This document shows, in pieces, positions 36,001 through 43,876 of a DNA stretch of 64,000 bases. The notes under the pieces were generated by a model that was not told the origin of the DNA, ran no database searches, and worked only from the letters and a program-made list of their open reading frames with translations. A program made the translations under genes and the position numbers. Source of the DNA: Plutella xylostella (taxonomy: Eukaryota > Arthropoda > Insecta > Lepidoptera > Plutellidae); assembly GCF_932276165.1 (NCBI RefSeq), contig NC_064012.1, positions 9,679,501-9,743,500 of the forward strand. The letters run 5' to 3'. Within the stretch, counting starts at the first letter, position 1. Every line of letters begins with the position of its first letter.

Positions 36001-38601
36001 TACTTTTATATGTTTTATGATTTTTAGGGTTCCGTAGCCAAAATGGCAAAAACGGAACCCTTATAGTTTCGTCATGTCCGTCTGTCCGTCTGTCCGTCTG
36101 TCCGTCTGTCACAGCCGATTTACTCGGAAACTATAAGTACTACAGTGATGAAATTTGATGGGAATATGTGTTGTATGAACCGCTACAAAAATATGACACT
36201 AAATAGTAAAAAAAAGAATTGGGGGTGGGGCCCCCCATACATGTAACTGAGGGATGAAATTTTTTTTTTCGATGTACATACCCGTGTGGGGTATCAATGG
36301 AAAGGTCTTTTAAAATGATATAAAGTTTTCTAAAAAACATTTTTCTTAAAGTGAACGGTTTTTGAGATATCAGCTCTCAAAGTCGTAAAAAGTATGTCCC
36401 CCCCCCTCTATTTTTATAACTACGGGGTATAAAATTCTAAAAAAAATAGAGGTGATGCATGCTAATTAACTCTTACAACGATTTTTGGTTTGATCAAAGT
36501 ATCTCTTATAGTTTTTGAGATAGGTTGATTTAAGCTACGGAACCCTTTGTGCGCGAGCCCGACTCGCACTTGGCCGGTTTTATTTTTGTAATGCATTGAT
36601 TTAGCTGTGCATGTTTGTACCTGCGAGGGTCGACTTGAACGTGTATGGCCCTCTAAGAACCTTTACTGAAAGAAAGCTGGCTAAAGCTCTGCCTGTTATC
36701 AGCGCTTATCAGCGCTGCCGCTGCTTCGGAAATACCAGCTTTTTTCTGTATATGGCATTAGAAAGAATATTTCAGTGGCGGCCATATACAATTTCATCCA
36801 CAACTCACTTGTCCCCAGGATACGAGTGTGACATCGACGTGTACAACACGGTGAGGACGCTGCGAGGACAGCGCGGCGGCATGGTGCAGAACAAGGCGCA
36901 GTACAGGTTCATCTACCAGGCGCTCAGACACTACGTGGAGGAGAGGCCGCTACGGTATATCAGTAAGGTACGAGTGTGACATCGACGTGACAACACGGTG
37001 AGGACGCTGCGAGGACAGCGCGGCGGCATGGTGCAGAACAAGGCGCAGTACAGGTTCATCTACCAGGCGCTCAGACACTACGTGGAGGAGAGGCCGCTAC
37101 GGTATATCAGTAAGGTACGAGTGTGACATCGACGTGACAACACGGTGAGGACGCTGCGAGGACAGCGCGGCGGCATGGTGCAGAACAAGGCGCAGTACAG
37201 GTTCATCTACCAGGCGCTCAGACACTACGTGGAGGAGAGGCCGCTACGGTATATCAGTAAGGTACGAGTGTGACATCGACGTGACAACACGGTGAGGACG
37301 CTGCGAGGACAGCGCGGCGGCATGGTGCAGAACAAGGCGCAGTACAGGTTCATCTACCAGGCGCTCAGACACTACGTGGAGGAGAGGCCGCTACGGTATA
37401 TCAGTAAGGTACGAGTGATTTAAGTTAAGTTGGCACTTTAGCTCCTCGTATGCCGTTGTTCCTGAACAACGGCATACGAGGAGCAAGTAGATTTGTGTCA
37501 TTTACATATATTTCATAGTTATATTTGCATAGGAACTTACTGTAGGGGAACCCGGAGTAAGACGGGGTCGCTAAGGGAAAATTAAAAAAACAACAGGTAT
37601 TTATAACCACAACGTTATCAATTATTTATGGCTCATTAGGAACTTAATGACGAACAGTTTGGCACAGCTTTTGCCAAAAAAGTAATCATTACAATTGACT
37701 TATTTTAAGAAATGTAAAAAATGGGAAATAAACCATCTTGCCATCTTGTACGGGGTAAGATGGGGTAAGTATACTATGTGGGGCACAAAACAGACAAACA
37801 ATACTTCTTCTGTGATTTTATGGTCAACACCAGCACCTGCAGTTTGAGCCCAACGCCTGCACCTTTGAAATCCGACCTACTTTTCCTTAGATTTAAAGTA
37901 GGACTGTTAATATCCTTAAGTAGAGGTAGAAACAGTCATCTTCGTTGTTATTCTTCTTCGTAGGCAGTATCTGCTTTGTTTTTATTAGCCTACTTTCCTG
38001 TAGCCCTTTTAGAGCCCTTCTACAATGTCATATATCGGGTTGAAGAAAAAAAAACTTAACCAAGCTAGATCCGTACCCTATCTTGCCCCTACAAAAATAC
38101 CCCGTCTTGCCCCACGTTATATTTTTTATAAAAATAATTCACAAAAAAAATATTTTCAATGTTAAAGTGATTTTGCACATATTTAAACAAAGCGTACCAA
38201 ACCTTAAATAAAAAGACACAATTACCAAAAATGCTACTGTTTTACTTACTGTGTTGTGACGTGGTACCTACCGGTCAAAAATAACATGGACACTATGCAA
38301 AAACAAACAATTGAGCTTACACAAAAAACGCATGCGCTCACACCTGCTGTCACTGGCGCACTAAAGGTCAATCATTTAAGCCTTTCTATTGGCTCATTAC
38401 TCGGATACCTAAGATGTATAGTTTTGCATATATGTGGGGGGTCCCGTCTTACCCCGCGACCCCATCTTACCCCGGGTTCCCCTACTTATTAACTCAAGCT
38501 CAAGTCGTATAAATTCGGATATGAGAAGGGTGTATGGTTAACAGAGCATGTGTGTTTATATACTATTCATTCTCTTTCAGGTCTATTCCATTGAAGTCTA
38601 G
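14894..38601 (+). CDS. csw: Corkscrew (SHP-2/PTPN11-type) protein tyrosine phosphatase locus
   Basis: Twelve or thirteen + strand exons make a 534-residue model: a novel N-terminus (about 62 residues), one SH2 domain (about 63-175; FLVRES-type GSFLVRES with the pTyr-binding Arg), then a classical PTP domain. Seen in the PTP domain: KNRYRNILPYD (pTyr loop), KTYIATQGCL, WPDHG (general-acid loop), HCSAGVGRTG (catalytic Cys and P-loop Arg) and QNKAQYRFIY (Q loop). The product should act downstream of receptor tyrosine kinases, promoting Ras/MAPK signalling. The SH2 matches the C-terminal SH2 of SHP-2. No N-SH2 exon was found in the window, so either this is an alternative isoform or that exon lies elsewhere. 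The C-terminal tail is short (YISKVYSIEV). The insert in the PTP domain is small compared with the fly protein. Confidence 0.85.
16228..16417. mobile_element. MITE with 35-bp near-perfect inverted repeats
   Basis: The left end 'gacatgccatatcaacgaaa' is mirrored by 'tttcgttgatatggcatgtc'; the arms are 16228-16262 and 16383-16417, with an internal region of about 120 bp. No clear target duplication was resolved. Confidence 0.88.
17745..17935 (-). repeat. Interspersed SINE-like element (copy 1)
   Basis: 'ggggtgtaagtacctgcacc', 'tagatgtgctaaatctagat' and 'tgatggtatacattttaatt' recur at 20139-20405. The end 'gtcagcgccgtgattcgaac' looks like the reverse complement of a tRNA-type B box, suggesting a minus-strand SINE. 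Confidence 0.65.
18013..18045 (+). CDS. Candidate 33-nt in-frame exon (FLMKKMSLPGR) of csw
   Basis: A pyrimidine-rich acceptor 'ctgctgcttctgcag' precedes 33 nt that join the first exon in phase 2 and end 'ggggag|gtggaa' in phase 2. Joined to the SH2 exon this reads SLPGRWFHG, with the Arg before WFHG as in SHP-2 proteins. Its length is a multiple of three, so it could be skipped without a frame change. It lies inside a TIR-bounded repeat, which weakens the call. Confidence 0.35.
18681..18780 (+). repeat. Phased 21-bp motif array, cluster 1 (five units)
   Basis: The core CACGGC(A/G)ATGA occurs at 18681, 18702, 18723, 18744 and 18765, each exactly 21 bp from the last, while the spacer bases differ. 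The second array of the same motif lies 1.9 kb downstream. Confidence 0.9.
18955..19183 (+). mobile_element. 3' end of a LINE (reverse-transcriptase C-terminus) with GATGAT tail
   Basis: The frame reads KLKWQWAGHIARRTDGRWSR and VLKWRPRSGKP, the conserved C-terminal block of lepidopteran RTE-like LINE polyproteins, then degenerates. It ends with a (gat)n tail at about 19166-19183, followed by AT-rich DNA. Confidence 0.8.
19288..19446. mobile_element. MITE with inverted ends
   Basis: 'caccaaaacctaaagatagg' is mirrored by 'cctatcttaaggttttggtg'; the arms are about 30 bp around a GC-richer centre. Confidence 0.75.
19538..20135 (-). mobile_element. RTE-like LINE reverse-transcriptase fragment
   Basis: On the minus strand, frames broken by stops give NVHIKREPVIVGETT, QADYSARQKQFRQGG and KAHLTGLGCIRE, familiar from the RT region of lepidopteran RTE-type LINEs. 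The element end near 19545 shows 'atcatcatcagcc', the complement of a GATGAT tail. Confidence 0.75.
20139..20405 (-). repeat. Interspersed SINE-like element (copy 2, longer)
   Basis: This is a longer version of the unit at 17745-17935, adding 'aatcttggaccatttccgac' and 'cctcacgatgttttccttca'. The tRNA-like end is missing. Confidence 0.7.
20573..21330 (+). repeat. Phased 21-bp motif array, cluster 2 and dispersed copies
   Basis: Cores (CATGGCGATGA or CACGG(A/C)AATGA) start at 20573, 20594, 20615, 20636 and 20657, again exactly 21 bp apart. Looser copies follow at about 20688, 20755, 20930, 21119 and 21314, some beside inverted versions (tttcatttcagtgac). Confidence 0.9.
22966..23078. mobile_element. 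Hairpin MITE 'ggtgttgcaaaaagggtata'
   Basis: The arm 'agggtatactgagccgaaac' is mirrored by 'gtttcggcttagtataccc', flanked by 'tacagg' and 'acctgta'. A half copy is at 10340. Confidence 0.8.
23170..23319 (+). CDS. Unassigned candidate exon, Cys-containing peptide
   Basis: A GC-rich open stretch after 'gtacaacag' reads VVVCSTTSKHEFHNQSPDRF, then NVTCMDKRGNHLCTVPRCP, and ends at 'tcaaa|gtaagt'. Four spaced cysteines and an N-glycosylation sequon (NVT) suggest a small extracellular domain. Composition and the donor favour a true exon on the + strand, but I do not recognise the family and see no partner exon. It could be an exon remnant. Confidence 0.35.
23569..23830 (+). repeat. tRNA-derived SINE (copy 1)
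   Basis: The head has a tRNA A box 'tggcgtagtggttagtga' and B box 'gggttcgattcccggc'. The unrelated body (ttgcccgtaaaatggcaata-like, 'tgcctaccccgcaagggagt') ends near a T run. A second copy is at 35226-35490 in the same orientation. Confidence 0.9.
24291..24497 (+). repeat. Lepidopteran microsatellite-linked interspersed element (copy 3)
   Basis: This is the same unit as 292-502, with a shorter (tctg)n run and the end 'ggaacatctagt'. Confidence 0.8.
24917..25158. mobile_element. MITE, 'atacactcccgggaaatgaa' family
   Basis: The left end 'aatacactcccgggaaatga' is mirrored by 'tcattgcccgtgagtgtatt'. The internal part (gctctgttaaatgt, gtcattaagctagcc) reappears at 53500-53610, and the ends reappear at 60664-60758. 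Confidence 0.8.
25784..25946 (+). CDS. csw: csw exon: SH2 domain, first half
   Basis: The exon starts after 'gttccag' with one base completing Arg, then WFHGSMSAKEAEVLMMERGK, GSFLVRES and THPGDFVLTVR. The Arg of FLVRES binds phosphotyrosine. It is closest to the C-terminal SH2 of SHP-2 (WFHG..S.KEAE). The donor is 'gttagt', phase 0. Confidence 0.93.
25983..26113. mobile_element. Hairpin MITE
   Basis: 'gccagtttcaatagctctat' is mirrored by 'atagagttattgaaactggt'; arms of about 30 bp, 36 bp inside the donor of the SH2 exon. Confidence 0.8.
26201..26345. mobile_element. Hairpin MITE, 'gagtaaccccctgc' family
   Basis: The ends 'gcaggggggttacactatta' and 'agtatgtagagtaaccccct' are inverted, with inner arms 'tgacgaaaaa'/'tttttcgtca'. 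Related ends occur at 41515-41620 and 63356-63483. Confidence 0.78.
26936..26970. repeat. Perfect 15-bp hairpin
   Basis: 'acctgctatgactac' and 'gtagtcatagcaggt' are separated by five bases. Confidence 0.9.
27817..27998 (-). repeat. Lepidopteran microsatellite-linked interspersed element (copy 4)
   Basis: Minus-oriented and more diverged than the other copies; starts 'ctagctgttcctgcgagctt' and ends in a short (acag)n run. Confidence 0.78.
28275..28457. repeat. Perfect 85-bp-arm palindrome
   Basis: The arms 28275-28359 and 28373-28457 are exact reverse complements over 85 bp with a 13-nt loop. Both arms are AT-rich and non-coding. No mismatch was found by eye. Confidence 0.95.
29629..29789. 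mobile_element. MITE, second copy of the 10041 family
   Basis: The ends resemble 'aatttc(g/t)ccatag' and its inverse, and the core 'cgtcatctccatataaaatt' is identical to the copy at 10041-10188. Confidence 0.88.
30050..30270 (+). mobile_element. LINE/SINE 3' end with (TTTGAC)n tail
   Basis: 'aagatggctcaggagtttct' and 'tgcctccgttcttctcctta' are followed by 'gatgaataaaaaattttgac' and a tail of about five TTTGAC units (30243-30270), typical of non-LTR retroposon 3' ends in Lepidoptera. Confidence 0.7.
30790..31013 (+). mobile_element. LINE 3' end (RT C-terminus) with GATGAT tail
   Basis: The frame reads GRRPVGRPPTRWSDDIRRVT, then GPNWMSVAQYRGTW and EEAYTLQFIDIG, then stop and a (gat)n tail. 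This is the conserved C-terminal end of RTE-like LINE polyproteins, here 5' truncated. Confidence 0.88.
32129..32305 (+). CDS. csw: csw exon: SH2 domain, second half
   Basis: The exon encodes NNKYDVGSGERFDDLVGLIE, HFRKYPMVEVDGDVL and QPVSGTTLKPTEIQ. The KYDVG.GE.F..L..L..H....PMVE pattern is that of the SHP-2 C-SH2. 59 codons, phase 0 to 0, donor 'gtgaga'. Confidence 0.93.
32318..32425. repeat. Degraded hairpin MITE next to the donor
   Basis: 'ttactctgtactggcgtaaa' and 'gttcgtcatgtagagtga' form imperfect inverted ends starting about 12 bp after the splice donor. Confidence 0.4.
33019..33172 (+). CDS. csw: csw exon: SH2-PTP linker and PTP start
   Basis: After acceptor 'atttatag' the peptide starts NSKDLQDNEQECALDGEF, continues SLQLLDNLNFFTTKEGSKQE and ends KNRYRNILP. 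The GF..EF.SLQ.......EG.KQEN..KNRY.NILP pattern matches SHP-2. Phase 0 to 1, donor 'gtgagt'. Confidence 0.88.
33518..33658 (+). CDS. csw: csw exon: PTP domain, DYINASY block
   Basis: Reads YDQTRIVLRRKDEKAACSDY, then INASYITTPRLID and a Ser-rich SSSSNESLNS stretch. The last part starts the insert that splits the PTP domain in corkscrew proteins. Phase 1 to 1. Confidence 0.92.
33845..33961 (+). CDS. csw: csw exon: PTP-domain insert
   Basis: A basic segment, SLRSEPKPKKKVFVFKSLSD followed by KRCFKLDKINGNS, lies between the DYINA and KTYIATQGC blocks. It corresponds to the corkscrew-specific insert but is only about 40 residues. Phase 1 to 1. Confidence 0.85.
34125..34252 (+). CDS. csw: csw exon: PTP domain, TQGCL/DFWRMVWQ block
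   Basis: Encodes AKQKTYIATQGCLSNTKEDF, WRMVWQENVRVIAMIT and NEVEKGK, the central PTP core. Acceptor 'tttttag', donor 'gtaata', phase 1 to 0. Confidence 0.95.
34521..34685 (+). CDS. csw: csw exon: PTP domain, KCxRYWP block
   Basis: Encodes RKCERYWPHPCEQEIYDSLT and onward to RTIYQYQFT, the strands before the WPD loop. Phase 0 to 0. Confidence 0.95.
34916..35026 (+). CDS. csw: csw exon: WPD loop
   Basis: Starts AWPDHGIPASAAGVLAFMED. The Asp in WPD is the general acid of PTP catalysis. 37 codons, phase 0 to 0. Confidence 0.95.
35226..35490 (+). repeat. tRNA-derived SINE (copy 2)
   Basis: Same family as 23569-23830, with intact B box 'gggttcgattcccggc'. It ends only about 40 bp before the acceptor of the catalytic P-loop exon. 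Confidence 0.9.
35528..35618 (+). CDS. csw: csw exon: catalytic P-loop
   Basis: Encodes NVICVHCSAGVGRTGTFIVL, with the HCX5R active-site signature (nucleophilic Cys and phosphate-binding Arg intact), then DILIDKIKAF. Phase 0 to 1. Confidence 0.96.
36022..36583. repeat. Interspersed element starting 'agggttccgtagccaaaatg'
   Basis: A unit of about 560 bp begins 'ttagggttccgtagccaaaa', has (gtctgtcc)n, and ends 'cgactcgcacttggccggtt'. The start and the 'gctacggaaccctttgtgcg' near the end are partly inverted. A related end lies at 48700-48897. It is a common lepidopteran repeat of unclear class. Confidence 0.7.
36819..36967 (+). CDS. csw: csw exon: PTP C-terminal helices (copy 1, functional)
   Basis: After 'tccccag' the frame reads GYECDIDVYNTVRTLRGQRG, GMVQNKAQYRFIYQALRHYV and EERPLRYISK. 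The Q-loop glutamines of the PTP fold are present. It ends phase 0 at 'aag|gtacga'. This is the only copy with an intact frame; three further copies follow directly. Confidence 0.95.
36968..37417 (+). pseudogene. Three extra tandem copies of the csw exon, each with a 1-nt deletion
   Basis: Units of exactly 147 bp start with 'tacgagtg' at 36969, 37116 and 37263, with a last partial 'tacgagtg' at 37410. They seem identical to each other and differ from the true exon by one missing T in the codons after DIDV, which brings a TGA within a few codons. They most likely lie in the intron after copy 1. Confidence 0.93.
37441..37484. repeat. Perfect 20-bp hairpin with 4-nt loop
   Basis: 'gctcctcgtatgccgttgtt' is followed after CCTG by its exact reverse complement. 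It lies about 25 bp after the tandem exon copies. Confidence 0.95.
37542..38485. mobile_element. 0.94-kb non-autonomous element with 'gtaggggaacccgg' inverted ends
   Basis: The left end 'gtaggggaacccggagtaag' is mirrored by 'cttaccccgggttcccctac'; the arms are about 30 bp. Inner copies of 'ggggtaaga' and 'tcttgcccc' occur on both sides. No transposase was recognised. It fills the last csw intron. Confidence 0.85.
38581..38601 (+). CDS. csw: csw terminal coding exon (VYSIEV, stop)
   Basis: The acceptor 'ctctttcag' is followed by six codons and TAG, giving the tail YISKVYSIEV. Phase 0 fits the donor at 36967. A poly(A) signal AATAAA at about 38922 fits a 3' UTR of about 340 bp. Confidence 0.7.
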   Translation, partial: VYSIEV

Positions 38602-41600
38602 CCGTAGCTGTGCCTCCGATAACCTTCATACTAGAAGTAATAATCTATTATCTAGGACTTTTAACATTAGAAAGCATAATTATGTTCAGAGTTTAATGTG
38701 ACTGATTTAAAGATTGAAACTGTATTATCTCATAGCTTTTATATACCAATCATATATTTTGTAAGTTTTGCAATCATAATGTAATTTATTTGTAAATGTA
38801 TGTTACTACGGCAAGGTTCGTAATGGCTTATTGTTGTAACTTTCATGATGAAGCCAAGAGTAGGTTTTTTCTTATCTAAGTTGTGAATGTAATTTCATTA
38901 AAGAATTAATTTAAGGTTCTAAATAAATATTTTATGAAAAAGTTGTATGTTTATTGGCAGCTTTCAACTTTTTCCACTGCGTCATACAAAAGAGTTCAAC
39001 GGGGGACCGCTAAGAATTCGTAGCTCGCTACAAAGTTTTGGTACCTGATTTTGTGGTCGTTGGTCCCGTGCAGTAAATTTTGACTTGCACTATATTTTAA
39101 AGTTAATCTTTAAAATAATTTATCAAACATAGTAGACAAACAATCAAAGTCTTTACTGAATTTTTTGAATCATATATATTTCACAATAAAACATATATAT
39201 ATCTAACTATTTTTGCATGTAACTAAGCTTTACTAAGATATTATAAGTAAAATTTAAATTACATAAAACAATTTAATAACAAACGTAAGGTATGAAGCTT
39301 TCAGCTTTACCAAATGCTGCCAAGTCCTTGAACTCAGCGGCATAACTAAGTAGGTATCACATAACATTAATACAAAAACAGTTCTCTTAGTACTTGAAAC
39401 TTAATAATACCTAAATTAAACTGCAACATACATACATAATAATAATAAATTTAATCATCTTAATGTTTAACAATAATATAATTATAATAATCATATTTGC
39501 GATACATCAAAAAACAAACTTGTGAAGTGTTACAGCTTTTATATAACCTACATATATATATTTATGTATGACTGCCTCGAAATTTTGGCACAATTCAATA
39601 TTGTAATAAAATGTAGAAGGTAGTTGCAATAGGGAATATGCATAAACTTTTTTATATTCTTATTCGATAGATTTACATTGCTTTATTCTAGTATAAATAA
39701 ATTCAACGCCAAAAAAAGTAATTTATGGTACTTTAAAGAAAGTTAAAAATTTATAACCGACACGACCACATAAAACACACAAAACTTGTGTGACGTCATC
39801 ACTTCGTTATTCAGCTCAGAGTAATGAGTTTCTCCAGTCGCGCGGACGCTCAGTTCTATGGGCATAGATTATTCTGAGATTGACATATCAACATTGTTTA
39901 CGTCACATTCGCTCTATGAAAAGGCATCAAGTTTCAAAGATTTGAATTTACGAAAGTTTTTTGTACTTTTCAACAATTATTTACTCGGTCAAAAATAAAT
40001 TATAATCAAAAATATTGATAGAGGCATAATTTTGAAATAACCAAGTTTATTTGACCTTTGTTTGAATCGCTTGCATATTCCCTATTGGTAAGTATAACAA
40101 TAATGAACAAAATGTAAGTTTAACTGGAGTGCAAAAATACTTAATATACATAAAGTACCATATAAGTCGGTAACTACGTGATGAAAACATAGGCAACTAA
40201 GAATTTAAACTTCTAATAACATCAAGAAAATGTAAATCTTATCATCTATTTGCAATTTGATCGAAAATTAAAAAAGAGGTATGTATTGCACAATTCCAAA
40301 GTTTTAATGACAAAAATCTTTCGGACACTGAGTAATAAATAGTGTCAAATGAACTTAAATTTTCGAAATGAATTTCTATAAGTCGAGCAGGTAGTAATTT
40401 TGAGCTAGGTATACACGTGTCCATCTACACTTGGGAGATTATAATTAATTGCTAGGTACACAGTAGATACATGTCCGTAGCTTAAAGGGAATACAAACCT
40501 TGGTATTTAGGTGACTTTGTTACATAGTAGTAGGTATGCCTTTCTAAAAGAAATTAAAATGTTAGGGTAAAAAGGTGGGTACCTACACTGAATTAAATAT
40601 TCAAGTAATAACCTGAACTTTATATACAGCGTTCAGGTTGAATGTTAGTGCAGTGTGCAAATGTGCATATTATGTTACTTACAAGTTTTGTGATTAGCAA
40701 ATGAGGAGCGTTGGAGAGAAGCGCGAACATTTACAAGTCTATTAGTGTTAACATTTACACATCCTAGTTATACTTAAATAGTATTGACAAAAAAATTGTC
40801 TAATGCAGATATACTCCGAGTCTAAAAATAAGAGATTTTCAAGACATTCTTTATGTTACAACAATATCACTTATAATTCACTTCCCGAATCAAGCACATA
40901 ACTTTACGCACTCACTCCGAGTATCTTTCGAAGCGATTTAAGTTTTTATAAGTGTCCTTTGCACATCACTAGTAGATACTCGGAGATACACTGAGTAACT
41001 GTCACTGACCTAGGGCCCGCCCCCGCAGGGCCCTGCGAAAGTACTAGGCACCAAAATCTTTCTTTAACTTTCAGTTTCATATAACATTCTATCGGAAAAG
41101 TGGGGTTGACATCAATAGACAATATTACTAACTACGGTACATTTGCCATTACCAAGTTAGATATAACTTCTCTCCTCTTTCGTTGCTGTATAGTAATAAT
41201 ATATTGATCATGATTATAGTGATTAAGATTACACATAGTAAACTACATGATGGTATGCATACCTAAGTTATTAAATACAATTATGAAAAAGTCGTTTAAA
41301 AATTTTCCTTATCACAGACGTGTTTAAAAATCGACCAGAATTTTAGTTTAGCATCAAAATAGTAGAGGGATTCCAGTGTTGATTAATGTGGGATTGAAGC
41401 TACCCCTCTTTGAATGTTGGAGACTTCGTTGTACAAACTGAAATGCATACTGCTCATAACCCGTGAGTTGCGGTCACGAATCGGTTTCGACTGGATGCTA
41501 AATATACTGGAACCTGGAGGGTCACTCGACATAACTAAAAACGTAGTTTAGGAAAGCTGCAGCGCGATCACTGCTCCTATTCGTTAGTTTTTCATCAGTA

Positions 41601-42229
41601 TAGAGTAAACCTCCTGTACTTTCTGTTTTACATTTTGATAGTCTTTACTTTTAGAAGATGTTTTTTTCCCGATTCTGTCTTAAATATAAGTTTATACATA
41701 TCCTACAACAGCCGAATCCTATTCTAAGAGCTTATACAAGTATAGGTATAAGTACTATAATAAGCTACTGCATTTTTTTGTTACTTAAAAAAGTTGGCAC
41801 ATAGTAAAGGTGAGATGGGACTTTCACGAAAATAAGTACTTATCCTAAATGTAGTTTGGGTCTTGAATTTTCCCTTTTTCAAACCAGTGCTTTTAAGTGC
41901 ATTAAAAACTTTCCAAAAGTTTACTGAAGTGTTGTCGTGTTATACATGTATAATATTCATAGATTATTATAATATGAATCTACGTCTTAAGTACATTCTT
42001 GACAAAGTTACATAAATTATGAAAGATCTGCATGCATTAAACTTTCACAGTATATTGTTATTAATGGTATTTATCAAAAATTTCATCTACTTAAGGGTTA
42101 GACTTACGGATTATGTGGATTTAAATTTCTATAAGAGGTTAATGCTTGAATGATTAATGTATATTAAGTATCTAAGAGGTTATGTAAGATATGGTTTTAA
42201 TTTACAGTAAATACGACGGTTAATATCTA
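38602..42229. other. csw 3' UTR and intergenic DNA
   Basis: Up to about 38945 this is the likely csw 3' UTR. The rest is AT-rich without recognisable genes. A weak hairpin MITE lies at 41515-41620. Confidence 0.5.
41515..41620. mobile_element. Imperfect hairpin MITE
   Basis: 'ggagggtcactcgacataac' and 'agtatagagtaaacctcc' are imperfect inverted ends, with inner 'aaaacgtagttt'/'gttagttttt'. It is related to 26201-26345. Confidence 0.45.
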
Positions 42230-43876
42230 CACTCGCGAGCAACCAAATCGACTCAAGCCTTGACGGCGCAAACATACATTAATACAAGTAAAATTATGAA
42301 TAGAAATAATAAAAATGATATGTCATTTAAAAGCTTAAGATGTCAGCTTTAATTTGATATCATTATTATTGAAATCCATTCATCATTTTTGAAATAAATG
42401 ATGTCTGAACGCAATTGTAGGAAAAACGGGAATTTAGGAAAAAAGGGTATGGGTATCGTATTATACAAATTAAACAAAAAATGTTAAGATAAAAATTTAT
42501 TTATTTAAATCAATACTTTGTATTGCCCCCTCTTGCCCTAATTACAGCCTGCAGCCTGTTTCTCATAGACCTTATCAACTTTTTGACAGTTTCCTGAGGA
42601 ATGCCGTCCCACTCCTCTAATAAAGCTGTCTTCAGCTCGTCCACGCTTGCAGGGACTGGATTCCTGGCCCGAACTCTTCTTTTGAGCTCGTCCCATAAGT
42701 GTTCGATGGGATTCAGGTCAGGACTGAGCGCAGGCCAGTCCATCGTGCGCAATTCCTTCTCTCTCAGAAACTGCCGACTGACTCGTGCCGTGTGGCAGCG
42801 GGCATTGTCGTGCATTAGCACGAAGTCTTCACCGACAAATTCTGCATAGGGCACAACATGACCGAGTAGAATGTCGGTGATGTACCGATCAGCTGTTAAC
42901 CCGCCTCCTCGGCCGCCTCCAGGCACGAAAACAAGTGCGGTTTTTCCCTCTAGAGAAATACCAGCCCACATCATGCAGGAACCGCCGCCATATGCTACTG
43001 TTTCAGCGAAACAACATTGGGCAAATCGTTCCCCCGGACGCCGGTAGACCCGGCCTCTCCTGTCACTGCCATGCAGACACACTCTGCACTCATCAGTAAA
43101 CAGGACCGACCGCCATTGCGCAATGCTCCAATCGAGATGCTCTCGAGCAAACTGAAGACGCGCTTGTCGGTGGCCTGCAGTCAATTTGGGGCCTGATGCA
43201 GGTCTTTTTGGTGTCAAGTTGGCTTCCTTCAAGCGTCTTCTCACTGTCCACTCGCTGACAGCCACTTGTCGTACACGTCTCAGTTCTTGCTGCACATCAA
43301 CGCCCGTAAGGTGTCGATTGCGCAGCGAGGTTGAGACAATGAAGCGGTCGTCTCTCTCTGAAGTGCAGCGGTGGCGGCCCGTTCTTGGTCTTCGATTGAA
43401 GGCACCAGTCTCTTGGAACCGTCTGTATACTCGGGATACAGCAGACTGGCTCAAGTGGAGCTGGGCAGCGACTGCTCGCTGACTTAACCCTTGTTGCAGC
43501 AAGGCAACAACTTGAGCAGCTTCTTCTGGTGTGGTATCCATGGGTTTGCGAAAACAAGGAATACAATGCAACGAGATGTGTACCGGTCAACTTGCAACAA
43601 GCGACTGATAAGGTACACCGGATGTGGAAAGGTTTTATAGCGGGATCAGGTAGCGCAAGGCGTGGATTCCTAATGAGGTAATTAACACTGACGGGCAATT
43701 AAAATGCGTCATTAAATCTGCGCTTAGTTTTTTTTTATGGTATTGATCTTAATTGAAAGCCTAATTCTTCAGCTTTCGAATGACATATCACTTTTATATT
43801 TACCATTTATCGTTTTAGGAAAATCAATGTATATGTGCGCCGTGAAGGCTTGAGTCGATTTGGTTGCTCGCGAGTG
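42230..43876 (-). mobile_element. Tc1-like transposon, apparently complete
   Basis: The ends 'cactcgcgagcaaccaaatc' (42230) and its inverse (to 43876) form inverted repeats of about 47 bp with few differences. TA precedes the left end; the right flank reads AA, so the target duplication is imperfect. The single internal frame is the transposase at 42510-43541. Length about 1.65 kb, as expected for Tc1 elements. Confidence 0.93.
42510..43541 (-). CDS. Tc1-like DD34E transposase, uninterrupted
   Basis: 343 residues from the ATG at 43541 (MDTTPEEAAQVV), the normal Tc1 length. An in-frame extension to 43571 would begin at TTG. In order: paired-type helix-turn-helix (VVALLQQGLSQRAVAAQLHL, then SQSAVSRVYRRF), a second HTH and GRHR-type linker, and the catalytic triad in VLFTDECRV, VLMHDNARCH and SPDLNPIEHLWDELK. 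No stop or frameshift is visible, so it may be functional. The enzyme would cut and paste the element at TA sites. It lies between csw and the minus-strand coiled-coil gene. Confidence 0.95.
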   Translation of the reverse strand: MDTTPEEAAQVVALLQQGLSQRAVAAQLHLSQSAVSRVYRRFQETGAFNRRPRTGRHRCTSERDDRFIVSTSLRNRHLTGVDVQQELRRVRQVAVSEWTVRRRLKEANLTPKRPASGPKLTAGHRQARLQFAREHLDWSIAQWRSVLFTDECRVCLHGSDRRGRVYRRPGERFAQCCFAETVAYGGGSCMMWAGISLEGKTALVFVPGGGRGGGLTADRYITDILLGHVVPYAEFVGEDFVLMHDNARCHTARVSRQFLREKELRTMDWPALSPDLNPIEHLWDELKRRVRARNPVPASVDELKTALLEEWDGIPQETVKKLIRSMRNRLQAVIRARGGNTKY

